A stretch of DNA of 64,000 nt from Pseudomonadota bacterium (GTDB lineage Bacteria; Pseudomonadota; Alphaproteobacteria; Caulobacterales; Aquidulcibacteraceae), in contig JAIUOD010000002.1 in NCBI GenBank assembly GCA_020161405.1, forward strand, positions 535,087-599,086, read 5' to 3'. Under the pieces are notes generated by a model. The model was not told the DNA's origin, did not search any database, and was given only the letters and a program-made list of their open reading frames with translations. Below, piece after piece: positions 13,185 to 21,694 of the stretch (positions are counted from its first letter, which is position 1; every line of letters begins with the position of its first letter). The position numbers and the translations under genes were made by a program.

Positions 13185-13204
13185 GTCTTTGATTTGATTA
13201 AAAA

Positions 13205-14722
13205 TTAGTTTGCCTGACGACGTAGGAAGGCAGGAACAGATAAATCTTTTTCAAGATCATCAGCATATTGATCCGCTTCATATTCATCATCTTGCAAAGA
13301 TTCTTCTAGGCTTTTGCCGCGTTTTGGTTTTGAGAAAATATCCAAAAAGCTTGCGCCGCCATGACGTGTTGCTTGCACATTTTGAACAGGGCGTTCTTGT
13401 TGTGATGGCTCTGCATAGCGTGGTGCAGGTTGTTCATAGTTTGAACGAACTTGGTCACGTTGTGCTTCATGGCGAAGTCTATCAATCGCGCCTGTATCAT
13501 AGTGATTTTCAGGCTCAACATGTTGCGTGCGCATTACAGGTTCTTGAACAGGTGCAGGTTGCGGCTGTTGAATTGGCTGTGGGTGTGGAATTGGTTGCGG
13601 TGCTGCTTGTTGATAAACAGGTTGTGGTGCAACTTGTGGATTTGGAATTGGTTGCGGGTTGATGCGCACAGTTTGAATGCCGCCAATTGTGCTATGTGGT
13701 GTTGCAGGTGCGCGGTTTTGATTGCCCGCTAAATCAGGAATATTTAATTCAGCAGCATTACCATCAATACCAGATGCAACAACAGAAACACGAATTGTGC
13801 CTTCTAATGATTCGTCAAAAGTTGAACCAACGATAATGTTCGCATTAGGGTCTACTTCTGACTTAACTTGGTTTGCAGCTTCGTCAAACTCAAACAATGT
13901 CATATCATAGCCGCCAGTGATGTTAATAAGAACGGCTTTTGCGCCTTTCAATGAAACATCTTCAAGCAATGGATTATTGATTGCAGATACAGCAGCATCA
14001 ATCGCACGACGTTCGCCAGTTGCTTCACCTGTGCCCATCATGGCTTTACCCATATTTGACATAACAGATTTAACATCGGCAAAATCAAGATTGATAAGGC
14101 CAGGCATAATCATCAAATCAGTAACACCACGAACGCCAGAATGAAGAACTTTATCAGCCATCATAAAGGCTTGTTGGAATGTGGTTTTATCGTTTGCAAC
14201 GCGGAATAAGTTTTGGTTTGGAATCACAATCAATGTATCAACTGATTTTTGCAATTCAGCCAAGCCAGCATCAGCCATAGCCATACGGCGCGGCCCTTCA
14301 AAATGGAAAGGTTTTGTCACAACCGCAACCGTTAAAATCCCCATTTCACGGGCGATTTTTGCAATTGTAGGTGCAGCGCCAGTACCAGTGCCGCCGCCCA
14401 TGCCTGCGGTAATGAAAACCATGTGGGCATCGCCCAATTGTTCCATGATTTCGCTTTGGCTTTCTTCGGCTGCTGCCATACCAATTTGCGGATTAGCGCC
14501 AGCGCCAAGACCTTGTGTTGTATTAAGGCCGATTTGAATGCGACGTTCAGCCTTAGAACGTGCAAGCGCTTGGCTATCTGTATTGGCAACAACAAAATCC
14601 ACACCTTGCAGATTGTCGTCAATCATATTGTTAACGGCGTTACCACCAGCGCCACCAACACCGAATACTACGATGCGAGGTGAAAGTTCAGTTGTTTTTA
14701 GTGCATTTAGGCGAAGGGCCAT
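13205..14722 (-). CDS. ftsZ: cell division protein FtsZ
   Basis: 505 residues. The N-terminal GTPase has [15 protein letters not shown] and the tubulin signature [11 protein letters not shown] near residue 110. The T7 loop region is [20 protein letters not shown]. After about residue 330 comes a long Gln/Pro/His-rich disordered linker, then the conserved C-terminal peptide [11 protein letters not shown], the alphaproteobacterial form that binds FtsA and FzlC-type partners. It polymerises into the division ring. A ribosome site GGAG lies 8 bases before ATG. Regulation: a CtrA-type box at 14768-14782 sits just upstream, and a strong terminator follows. Confidence 0.97.
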   Translation of the reverse strand: MALRLNALKTTELSPRIVVFGVGGAGGNAVNNMIDDNLQGVDFVVANTDSQALARSKAERRIQIGLNTTQGLGAGANPQIGMAAAEESQSEIMEQLGDAHMVFITAGMGGGTGTGAAPTIAKIAREMGILTVAVVTKPFHFEGPRRMAMADAGLAELQKSVDTLIVIPNQNLFRVANDKTTFQQAFMMADKVLHSGVRGVTDLMIMPGLINLDFADVKSVMSNMGKAMMGTGEATGERRAIDAAVSAINNPLLEDVSLKGAKAVLINITGGYDMTLFEFDEAANQVKSEVDPNANIIVGSTFDESLEGTIRVSVVASGIDGNAAELNIPDLAGNQNRAPATPHSTIGGIQTVRINPQPIPNPQVAPQPVYQQAAPQPIPHPQPIQQPQPAPVQEPVMRTQHVEPENHYDTGAIDRLRHEAQRDQVRSNYEQPAPRYAEPSQQERPVQNVQATRHGGASFLDIFSKPKRGKSLEESLQDDEYEADQYADDLEKDLSVPAFLRRQAN

Positions 14723-15039
14723 GATTTGGGCTCCATAAAATTATTGTTACACTTTTAACAAACTTGATTAAGCACTGGTTAATATTGTGAAATTTTTTCC
14801 TACCTTTATGCAGAAAATTCCCAGTATTTTCATGATTTTATACGGTTTTATTATCATTATTTTTTGAAACATAAAGTTAAGGTTATCGTATAACTTATTG
14901 ATATTAATTGATAAAGTCGTTGTTGGATATCTTATTGTGTTAAAGATTATGTATTTATACATTCAAAATTAGCATTGTTAATATTTGCAAAGCCAAATTT
15001 GGTGATTTATTAATTTCAAATAATAGGAAAAAGAAATTT
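14723..15039. promoter_or_regulatory. divergent ftsZ/murI control region
   Basis: A 317-base gene-free region between the starts of ftsZ (minus) and murI (plus). It contains the CtrA-type box listed separately and otherwise long A/T runs. A 64-codon minus-strand frame at 14768-14962 is rich in Ile, Lys and Asn, lacks a ribosome site and is taken as chance. AGGAAA at 15025-15030 is the murI ribosome site. Confidence 0.6.
14768..14782. promoter_or_regulatory. CtrA-type box (TTAA-N7-TTAA) upstream of ftsZ
   Basis: TTAAGCACTGGTTAA lies 46 bases upstream of the ftsZ ATG and matches the TTAA-N7-TTAA consensus of the cell-cycle regulator CtrA. In Caulobacter, CtrA represses ftsZ from its promoter, so the position is meaningful. 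In AT-rich DNA such a match can arise by chance. Confidence 0.55.
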
Positions 15040-15831
15040 ATGGGCGAATCTTTGAAAAAAATATTGGTTTTTGATTCTGGGGTTGGCGGTTTTTCAATTG
15101 TTAATGAGATTTTGCAAATAGATTCAGGTGTTTCAATTGATTATTTGGCTGACACCGCTTTTTTCCCTTATGGTGATAAATCAGATTTAGATTTGATTGA
15201 ACGAATTCCAAAAATTGTAAAAAAGGGAATTATGGCGTCAAATGCAGATGCGGTAATAATTGCCTGTAATACTGCTTCTACGATTGCACTTTATCGTATT
15301 CGTGAGATTGTTGATATTCCTGTTATTGGGGTTGTGCCCGCGATTAAGCCTGCGGCAAAATTGAGTAAAACCAAGATTATCGGGCTTTTGGCAACACCGC
15401 GCACAATCGGAAGTGCCTATACAGATCAATTAATCGAAGATTATGCGCAAGGCGTAAAAGTTATAAGATATGGCCCACCAAAACTTGCGCGCGCCGCCGA
15501 AGATTATATTTTGGGTGGGCAAATTGATAATGAAATTATTAAAGATGCAATATATGGCCTTTTGGAACAAATTGATGGCGATAAAATTGATAAAATAATA
15601 CTTGCCTGTACGCATTATCCATTGGTTCGAAAATATCTTGCAAAATATGCGCCCAATATTGATTTTATTGATTCAGGCGTTGCCATTGCCAAAAGACTAA
15701 TTGATTTGCTAAAACTTGAAAATAATAAAAATGTTTCAGTCTTAAGTAGTGCTTTCTCTACCGGCGCGAATGATGCAAAATTCTTTGATGCCGCAAAAAA
15801 ATGGGGCTTTAAAGACTTTAAAACAATATAA
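15040..15831 (+). CDS. murI: glutamate racemase
   Basis: 263 residues. VFDSGVGGFSI at the N-terminus, catalytic cysteine 76 in IIACNTAS and catalytic cysteine 190 in ACTHYPL are all present. It makes D-glutamate for peptidoglycan. The start has AGGAAA nine bases upstream. It diverges from ftsZ and is followed within 11 bases by an acyltransferase gene, likely co-transcribed. Confidence 0.95.
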   Translation: MGESLKKILVFDSGVGGFSIVNEILQIDSGVSIDYLADTAFFPYGDKSDLDLIERIPKIVKKGIMASNADAVIIACNTASTIALYRIREIVDIPVIGVVPAIKPAAKLSKTKIIGLLATPRTIGSAYTDQLIEDYAQGVKVIRYGPPKLARAAEDYILGGQIDNEIIKDAIYGLLEQIDGDKIDKIILACTHYPLVRKYLAKYAPNIDFIDSGVAIAKRLIDLLKLENNKNVSVLSSAFSTGANDAKFFDAAKKWGFKDFKTI

Positions 15832-15841
15832 TGGGAAACGA

Positions 15842-16615
15842 ATGCGATCTTTTATCTTTAATATTTCATATTGGGTAATTACTATATTTTACGGCATTGC
15901 TATCTATTTGCTTGGCATGTTCAAAAGCGCAGAAATTTCACGCAAACTTGCGGTTTCTTATGCAAAATCTATGTCTTGGGCGATGCGCCATATTGCAGGA
16001 ATCGAATTTGAATTTCGCGGCATTGAAAACCTACCAAAAGATGAACCATATATAATTGCATCAAAGCACCAATCATGGGGTGATGGCTATATGATTATGG
16101 GCTTGCTTGGTGATTTGGCGATTGTGGTTGGCGACCATGTCGAAGCCTATCCATTAATGAAACAAGTATTGCAAAATATTGGTGCAATTGTTGTTGCTGA
16201 AAAAGTTACAAAATCATCGACAATTCGCATTAAAGAAGCCTTTAAAATCGCGCATTGTGAAGGGCGTAATGTTCTTATTTACCCTGAGGGGAATTTGGTA
16301 AAGATTGGCGAACGCATTCGTTATCGTTCGGGCATTTATAATCTTCAACAAGCATCGGGTTGGAAAGTTGTTCCGGTTGCTACCAATCTTGGCCTTTTTT
16401 GGTCTTGCCGCGATATTAAAAAAGAACGCGGTACGGCGATAAATGAATTTCTAAAGCCAATTCCTGCTGGGCTTTCAAAGAATGAATTTATGGAAATTCT
16501 TGAAAATCAATTGAACGAATCGTCAAAAACCCTTTGCGAGGAAGGCCAAAAGACCCATCCACATTTATCGCAAGCCGATGTTGAATGGCCATTAGCAATC
16601 AATTCAAATAAATAA
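15842..16615 (+). CDS. 1-acyl-sn-glycerol-3-phosphate acyltransferase (PlsC-like)
   Basis: 257 residues from ATG 15842, which has GGGAA four bases upstream; an in-frame extension to 15749 overlaps murI and is rejected. An N-terminal membrane segment (YWVITIFYGIAIYLLGMF) precedes the acyltransferase motif SKHQSWGDGYM with the HxxxxD pair near residue 80. The substrate-binding block is YPEGNLVKIGERIRYRSG, where PEGT is more usual than PEGN. It would transfer an acyl chain to lysophosphatidate or a related lipid at the inner membrane. Confidence 0.88.
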   Translation: MRSFIFNISYWVITIFYGIAIYLLGMFKSAEISRKLAVSYAKSMSWAMRHIAGIEFEFRGIENLPKDEPYIIASKHQSWGDGYMIMGLLGDLAIVVGDHVEAYPLMKQVLQNIGAIVVAEKVTKSSTIRIKEAFKIAHCEGRNVLIYPEGNLVKIGERIRYRSGIYNLQQASGWKVVPVATNLGLFWSCRDIKKERGTAINEFLKPIPAGLSKNEFMEILENQLNESSKTLCEEGQKTHPHLSQADVEWPLAINSNK

Positions 16616-17428
16616 TTATAATTGTTCTTGCAAAAGCCTTTCTTTGATTTTTGCGCCCCATTTATAGCCACCAATTGAACCATCCATTCGTAAAACCTTA
16701 TGGCATGGAATAAGGATGGCAATTTTATTTTTAGCAACCGCATTGGCAATTGCAGTCGCCCCTTTTTCAAGGCCAATTTTTTTTGAAAGTTCGCCATAGC
16801 TTATGGTTTCACCCTTTTGTAATTGGGTTAGGAAGCGCCAAATTTTTTCCTGTAAAACTGTACCGCGCAAATCAAGCGGCAAATTTGGGCGTGTGCCATT
16901 GTGATTTAGATAATCTATAAGCGTATCAAGCCAAAGCTCTAGTTCTTGGCTATCAATTGTGGCTTTTAATTGCGCATTGGGAAATTCACTTTGTAAACCT
17001 GCGAATAAAGCATTTTTATCTTCGCCTATTTCAACGGCGCAAACACCAATTTCACTTGCTGCCATAAGGATTTTGAAATCCTTGGCGGGTTTTATTGAAT
17101 AATAGATTATTTCGCCATTACCGCCTTTTTTATATGATTTTGGATTGATACCAATGGCATCAATATTTTCATAAACACGGCTTGTTGAGCCGAAACCTGC
17201 GGCAAAAATTGCGTCAATTATGTTATTGGAATTTTTTAGATGTTCTTTAAAAACCTTTTTGCGTGCCGCATTTTGCAATTCTTTTGGTGATAATCCGATT
17301 TGTGCTTTAAAGGCTTTTTGAAAATAGCTTGGGCTTTGTCCTGCCATTCGTGCAAGGAAGGAAAGGGGCAGGGTTTCATCGCAATTTTGGCAAATATATT
17401 GGGCGATTTCTATATTTTTATCTTGCAT
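16616..17428 (-). CDS. Ada-like AraC regulator fused to O6-methylguanine-DNA methyltransferase
   Basis: 270 residues. The N-terminal AraC-type helix-turn-helix spans about 1-90 (LSFLARMAGQSPSYFQKAFK; AIFAAGFGSTSRVYENI). A ribonuclease-like linker and the methyltransferase domain follow, with acceptor cysteine in IPCHKVLRMDGSIGGYKWG near residue 240. It lacks the N-terminal Zn/phosphotriester domain of E. coli Ada, so it cannot sense methyl-phosphotriesters in that way. Predicted: repairs O6-alkylguanine and may regulate transcription. The start ATG 17428 shares a base with the DUF1203 stop (TGATG), so the two genes are coupled. Confidence 0.9.
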   Translation of the reverse strand: MQDKNIEIAQYICQNCDETLPLSFLARMAGQSPSYFQKAFKAQIGLSPKELQNAARKKVFKEHLKNSNNIIDAIFAAGFGSTSRVYENIDAIGINPKSYKKGGNGEIIYYSIKPAKDFKILMAASEIGVCAVEIGEDKNALFAGLQSEFPNAQLKATIDSQELELWLDTLIDYLNHNGTRPNLPLDLRGTVLQEKIWRFLTQLQKGETISYGELSKKIGLEKGATAIANAVAKNKIAILIPCHKVLRMDGSIGGYKWGAKIKERLLQEQL

Positions 17429-17895
17429 CAAGCCCTCACAATTTTTGCCGCATAACAGCCATAGGCGGTAAAATGCGCATGAATATATTCTATTTGCGGG
17501 TTTTCGAAGAATTTTTCAATATTATTTGCAATTTTCGGCCCCATTTCAATTTCTGCCATTTGTAAGAAGCCATTTTTATCAAAGCCGCGCAAGGCAATTG
17601 GCGAATTGCGCGTGAAAACTGGCGCTAATTCATTGGGTTCAAGTTGTATTTCTTGGGCATCTTTGCGAACAAAAATTGCGTAATTTGAATTATAAGGCGA
17701 ATTAACATCATGGTGATTATAATTTACCAGCAAAATATCTTCGCCAACTTCCCCAAAATCAAGACTTACTCGGCATGGAAAGGCAAGGGGGGCGCTAACT
17801 TTGGTTATAATTGCTTTATTCAGTTTTAGTTCATCTTCATTCATCATAAAATAGTTTGAAAATTTATTGTAATTGAGGGGTAAAATTTGAAACAT
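17428..17895 (-). CDS. DUF1203 protein
   Basis: 155 residues matching DUF1203 in layout: PCRVSLDFGEVGEDILLVNY, then YAIFVRKDAQEI, ALRGFDKNGFLQMAEIEMG and the C-terminal YIHAHFTAYGCYAAKIVRA. The family has no settled biochemical role. The conserved cysteines and histidines at both ends suggest an enzyme or metal site, which is inference. AGGAG lies just upstream of ATG 17895. Operon with the Ada-like gene: possible shared alkylation or stress response. Confidence 0.85.
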   Translation of the reverse strand: MFQILPLNYNKFSNYFMMNEDELKLNKAIITKVSAPLAFPCRVSLDFGEVGEDILLVNYNHHDVNSPYNSNYAIFVRKDAQEIQLEPNELAPVFTRNSPIALRGFDKNGFLQMAEIEMGPKIANNIEKFFENPQIEYIHAHFTAYGCYAAKIVRA

Positions 17896-17995
17896 TGAAA
17901 ACTCCTATTTGGTTGGATTAATCAATTTTCATTTGAAAAACGCTCCGAAACTTGCACTATGTCTGAAAAATAAAATGTGTGAAAAGGGAAGAGAA

Positions 17996-18844
17996 ATGAA
18001 AAAAAGAATAGGCCGTATCGCATTTTTAGCTTTAACCTTAATTGCAACAAGCGCATGCGCAAACCCCGTTAGAAACGCGATTTTTCAACCGCCAACCAAT
18101 GCACTAACTTTAGATGAATTAAGTAGTGATGCCCAATTAATAGAGGTTACAACCGCCGATAATTTAAAACTAAAAGGCATTTATGTTCCGCCAAAGGGCG
18201 ATAAACCGCTTATTCTTGTTTTTCATGGAAATGCATCAAGCGCGCGCGGAATTTTAAAACATATGCGCCACATAACAGATGCGGGCTATGGAATTATAAG
18301 CACTGAATGGCGCGGTTATTCACAAAACCCAGGCAAGCCAACACAAAAGGGCGTGGCAATGGACGCTGACGCTTTTTATCAATATGCCAAATCTGTTGCA
18401 GGCGATAGAAAAATCATAGTTTTTGGGCATTCATTGGGCGGCGCAGTTTCACTTGATTTAGCACTTCGTTACAAGCTTGATATGGTTGTTACTTATGGCA
18501 CATTTTATAATGTTGATGCCTTTGTTCCATTCTATGGCAAACTTCTTATCGCTGACCCATTTGATAATTCCAAAGCGGTCACAAAGCTTGATGAGCCTTA
18601 TGTTCTTGTTCATGGCCTTGAAGATGAAACTATTCCTGTTGCGCATGGCGCAATGCTTGAAAATAATGCGAAAAAGGCAAATATTGCGATGGATACAGTT
18701 TTTGTAAATTCAGGCAAACATACATTTGATGATGCCCAAATATTGCAAATTTTGGATAAAATTACCCTTGAAAATAATGGCCTAAAATTCAATCATCAAA
18801 ATAAATTTGATTTTGAAGGTGATAGGCCAATTATCAAGAAATAA
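17996..18844 (+). CDS. exported alpha/beta hydrolase
   Basis: About 282 residues from ATG 17996 (AGGGAAG at 17984-17990 upstream). The N-terminus MKKRIGRIAFLALTLIATSA then C is a signal peptide with a poor lipobox, so it may be a lipoprotein or a cleaved periplasmic protein. The hydrolase core has VFHGNASSARGILKHM (oxyanion region), nucleophile elbow FGHSLGGAVSLDLA, an acid in LVHGLEDETIPVAHG and histidine in NSGKHTFDDA. It resembles the BEM46/ABHD13-like group. The substrate is unknown. It overlaps mtnP tail to tail by 11 bases. Confidence 0.85.
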   Translation: MKKRIGRIAFLALTLIATSACANPVRNAIFQPPTNALTLDELSSDAQLIEVTTADNLKLKGIYVPPKGDKPLILVFHGNASSARGILKHMRHITDAGYGIISTEWRGYSQNPGKPTQKGVAMDADAFYQYAKSVAGDRKIIVFGHSLGGAVSLDLALRYKLDMVVTYGTFYNVDAFVPFYGKLLIADPFDNSKAVTKLDEPYVLVHGLEDETIPVAHGAMLENNAKKANIAMDTVFVNSGKHTFDDAQILQILDKITLENNGLKFNHQNKFDFEGDRPIIKK

Positions 18845-19688
18845 TAATAGCAAGCTTTTCAAGCATTTCCTTATCGCGCGCATCGGGCGCGGTTATGATT
18901 GCATTTTCTAAGGCTTTATCAATCATTGATGGTGTGCGCGGTTTTTGCGATAAAAAGCGCGCAAGGTTTTTGATTGTATCTTTTGCGCGCGCCGAATTTT
19001 CATGCATGATTTTTACAACCGATGCCACATCAACATGATCATGATCTTCATTCCAGCAATCATAATCAGTGACCATAGCAATTGTTGCATATGGAATTTG
19101 CGCTTCGCGGGCTAATTTGGCCTCTGGCATATTGGTCATGCCGATTACATCGCAATTCCAGCTTCTATAAAGCTCTGATTCCGCCTTGGATGAGAATTGT
19201 GGCCCTTCCATAACCATATAGGTTCCACCAATATGGGCCTTTGCGCCGGCTTTTATTGCGGCTTCATAGGCAAAGTTTGAAAGGCGTTGGCATATTGGCT
19301 GTGCCATTGAAACATGGGCAACAAGACCATTGCCAAAGAAGGTTTTTTCGCGTGCAAAAGTACGGTCAATAAATTGATCAACCATAACAAATTCACCAGG
19401 TTTATATTTATGTTTCAATGAACCAACCGCAGAAACCGAAAGAATATCCGTAACACCCAATGATTTTAGGGCATAAATATTGGCGCGATAATTTATGGTC
19501 GATGGCGTATAAACATGCCCACGCCCATGACGCGGCAAAAACGCAATTTTCTGCCCGTCAAGTTCGCCCACAAAAACATCATCAGACGGCGCACCAAATG
19601 GCGTTTCAACCTTAACCCATTCACCCCTAAGCCCATCAATCTGATAAAGCCCAGAACCCCCAATAACCCCCAAAACCCATTTTGACAT
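18834..19688 (-). CDS. mtnP: S-methyl-5'-thioadenosine phosphorylase
   Basis: 284 residues from ATG 19688, which has GAGGTGATT directly upstream; the longer frame to 19718 lacks a ribosome site. N-terminal VIGGSGLYQIDGL, central GGTYMVMEGPQFSSKAESEL and IGMTNMPEAKLAREA, and MVTDYDCW identify the MTAP branch of purine phosphorylases. It splits methylthioadenosine to adenine and methylthioribose-1-phosphate for methionine and adenine salvage. It lies downstream of petABC but is separated from it by the orphan at 19764-20639. Confidence 0.94.
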   Translation of the reverse strand: MSKWVLGVIGGSGLYQIDGLRGEWVKVETPFGAPSDDVFVGELDGQKIAFLPRHGRGHVYTPSTINYRANIYALKSLGVTDILSVSAVGSLKHKYKPGEFVMVDQFIDRTFAREKTFFGNGLVAHVSMAQPICQRLSNFAYEAAIKAGAKAHIGGTYMVMEGPQFSSKAESELYRSWNCDVIGMTNMPEAKLAREAQIPYATIAMVTDYDCWNEDHDHVDVASVVKIMHENSARAKDTIKNLARFLSQKPRTPSMIDKALENAIITAPDARDKEMLEKLAIIIS

Positions 19689-19763
19689 AATCACCTCACA
19701 CCCCACCCATAAAAACAACCAATCCCAAGGTCAATGCACGTTTAACAATATGAGTTTTATAAG

Positions 19764-20639
19764 TCATTCTTCATCTGGAATGATGTCATGAAGGTTCAAT
19801 ACTCTGTAAGCCACAACCTTTCCTGAAGAGTTAGTTGTGGCGTTTACATCTACTATGAAGCTAGCAGTTAAAGGGTTTTTAAGTGGATCTGATTTGAAGT
19901 TCTCAAACTTAATTCTGTCAAGATCAGAAACAAATAAAATAGGGACATCGTTTTTTGAAATATCTTGTATCACACCTTTGTGAGCAGTTCTCCCTTCTTT
20001 CTTTGCCTCTTCCTGACCCGTTTGATATAGCCTAAGTATTTCATTTTTGTACTGTGCATCATCGGTGTTTTCCAAAATTTCTAATGCTTTTTTTGAACCA
20101 TAATGTGCGTCTTTTACTAATTTATTTTTGCAAATAAATTTCACTTCTTCATTTGTACCGTCAGGGTGTGTTATGATTTTGTTAAGTCCTAATGACATCT
20201 CACCATTTTTAGAATCGGCCACAGTCTTAGTAAGGTTTTGCATGGCTTTTAATTCAGCTTTACTAAATCCAACATCTCTTGCTGAGATTTTAGACTTTGA
20301 ATTAAATAACGCTAATGTTTTTATGGTGTCATAAACATTCTTTACAAAATCATATAAATTATTCAGTTCAGATGCGGCTGATGCTGCTCCTGCAGCGAGG
20401 TAAGGTGTATAAGGTGCCAATTCGGCAAATATACAATTAGTTTTAATTTCTGTAATAAATAATTTAACATCTTGCTCATCAATATTTTTTTGGCCTTTTG
20501 AGCGCGCTAAATCTTCAAAAAATTTTAAATATTTAAAACTTAAAGCTGATAGAGAATTTGAAAAATCCATTAATTCAATAGGTTCATGTACATCAAAATG
20601 AATAGTAACTCTTGATTCACTTATAATTGGATTAATCAT
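19764..20639 (-). CDS. uncharacterised 291-residue protein
   Basis: I do not recognise this family. The N-terminus looks like a beta-alpha domain (RVTIHFDVHEPIELMDFSNS, then a helix LSFKYLKFFEDLARSKG). It is followed by LFITEIKTNCIFAELAPYTP and an alanine-rich hydrophobic helix (AAGAASAASELNNLYDFVKN), too polar around it to be a sure membrane segment. The C-terminal part is beta-rich and ends NSSGKVVAYRVLNLHDIIPD. No signal peptide. It has few of the GCG/CGC-rich codons seen in neighbouring genes, hinting at later acquisition. It stands alone between mtnP and the petC terminators. Confidence 0.7.
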   Translation of the reverse strand: MINPIISESRVTIHFDVHEPIELMDFSNSLSALSFKYLKFFEDLARSKGQKNIDEQDVKLFITEIKTNCIFAELAPYTPYLAAGAASAASELNNLYDFVKNVYDTIKTLALFNSKSKISARDVGFSKAELKAMQNLTKTVADSKNGEMSLGLNKIITHPDGTNEEVKFICKNKLVKDAHYGSKKALEILENTDDAQYKNEILRLYQTGQEEAKKEGRTAHKGVIQDISKNDVPILFVSDLDRIKFENFKSDPLKNPLTASFIVDVNATTNSSGKVVAYRVLNLHDIIPDEE

Positions 20640-20730
20640 TTCTATCTCGTATATTTAGTTAATATCTTTTCCAAATATTTTGAATATTATATTTATATTC
20701 CTCAATGTAAATAATTATTATTAAAATAAT

Positions 20731-20757
20731 AAAAGCCCGAACTAGAGTTCGGGCTTT
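20731..20757. terminator. strong terminator hairpin between petC and the 291-residue orphan
   Basis: AAAGCCCGAAC-TAGA-GTTCGGGCTTT: an 11-bp perfect stem with a 4-base loop, with A-run before and T-run after on both strands. It would stop petABC transcription on the minus strand, and by symmetry can work on the plus strand. Confidence 0.88.
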
Positions 20758-20772
20758 TTAAAAATCTAAAGT

Positions 20773-20871
20773 CAATAAAAATCAAAAACCACGCTTTTTG
20801 ATTTTTATTGTCCGCTTAAATCCACTTTGCCGAGTGAGCCGCGAAGCGGCGAGGGTGGCAAAGTGAGACTT
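20773..20871 (-). repeat. structured 3' element, copy A, with GCGTGG-loop hairpin
   Basis: Read on the minus strand it starts 2 bases after the petC stop. First comes a nested structure: CACTTTGCC/GGCAAAGTG arms (20823-20831, 20857-20865) enclosing GCCGC-GAA-GCGGC. Then GGATTTAAGCGGA follows, then a perfect 16-bp hairpin (20773-20788 with 20795-20810) whose 6-base loop reads GCGTGG. A second copy with the same order of modules and the same loop lies downstream of tRNA-Gly at 59401-59479. Confidence 0.75.
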
Positions 20872-20872
20872 T

Positions 20873-21682
20873 TTAGTGTTTCACATTCCGCCATACAGAT
20901 TGGTAAGATAACCAAGTGAAGATGGCAAAAATGAACAAGAATAACATAGTCGCAAGACCAGTCTTTTTGCGTTCAGTTTGATGCGGGTCAGACGCCCATT
21001 GCAAGAAGGCCGCAATATCTGCTGATTGTTGTTCAGTAGTTGCTTTAATGCCTTTGTTTTCAGGTGTATCAGCATATGTTACACGCCCATCAGTAAGCTG
21101 TTCAGGCATACCAATAATACCACCCGCGATATATGGATTATAAACTTTACCTTCAGGCACATTTACGCCGTGTGGTACAGGTTTATTATAACCTTGCATC
21201 AACGAATAAACATAGTTTGCACCTCCATGACGCGCCTTTGTGATAACAGACAAATCAGGTGGTAAAGCACCGCCATTTGCTTGTTTTGCCGCATAATCAG
21301 AATCAAACGGGCTTACAAAAGCATCAGCAGGTGTGCCTTCACGCTCAACTTCGGCACCATTTGCATCAACGTCTTTAACTTTATAGCCTTTAGCGATTGC
21401 CTTAACTACAGGGTTGTCGTTGGCATTTGGGAATTTAGGGTCATAATATGGCCCATTTTTTTCACCCAAATTGCGATAGTGCATTTCTTTCATTGAATGG
21501 CAAGAAGAGCAAACTTCTTTATAGATTTGAAAGCCACGTTGCACTTGCGCACGATCGAAGCGACCAAATATACCCTCATAGCTACCTTGGGCATCCAAAA
21601 GCTTGTGAGCACCTTCATTAGCAAAAGCCGCAGAAGAAGCCAAACCAAGGGTTAGAATAGTTGTAAGTAGAATTTTACGCAT
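20873..21682 (-). CDS. petC: cytochrome c1 of the bc1 complex
   Basis: 269 residues from ATG 21682; ATG 21688 is also in frame, but AAGGGG is only 2 bases from it and 8 from 21682. It has a signal peptide (LLTTILTLGLASSAAFA), haem-binding CSSCH followed by SMKEMHYRNLGE near residue 57, and a C-terminal membrane anchor (MLFLFIFAIFTWLSYQSVW). This is the periplasmic electron acceptor subunit of the ubiquinol:cytochrome c oxidoreductase. It is the last gene of petABC, five bases after petB, and is followed by the structured element and terminator listed separately. Confidence 0.96.
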   Translation of the reverse strand: MRKILLTTILTLGLASSAAFANEGAHKLLDAQGSYEGIFGRFDRAQVQRGFQIYKEVCSSCHSMKEMHYRNLGEKNGPYYDPKFPNANDNPVVKAIAKGYKVKDVDANGAEVEREGTPADAFVSPFDSDYAAKQANGGALPPDLSVITKARHGGANYVYSLMQGYNKPVPHGVNVPEGKVYNPYIAGGIIGMPEQLTDGRVTYADTPENKGIKATTEQQSADIAAFLQWASDPHQTERKKTGLATMLFLFIFAIFTWLSYQSVWRNVKH

Positions 21683-21694
21683 TTTCATTACCCC

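Noticed and set aside
13555..13680. Repetitive CAACC/GGTTG-type sequence, checked as possible CRISPR or tandem repeat
   Set aside because: It encodes the Gln/Pro-rich linker of FtsZ; repeat spacing is irregular and in codon phase.
14768..14962. 64-codon minus-strand frame upstream of ftsZ
   Set aside because: Composed mainly of Ile, Lys, Asn and Thr from AT-rich promoter DNA, no ribosome site; overlaps the CtrA-type box.
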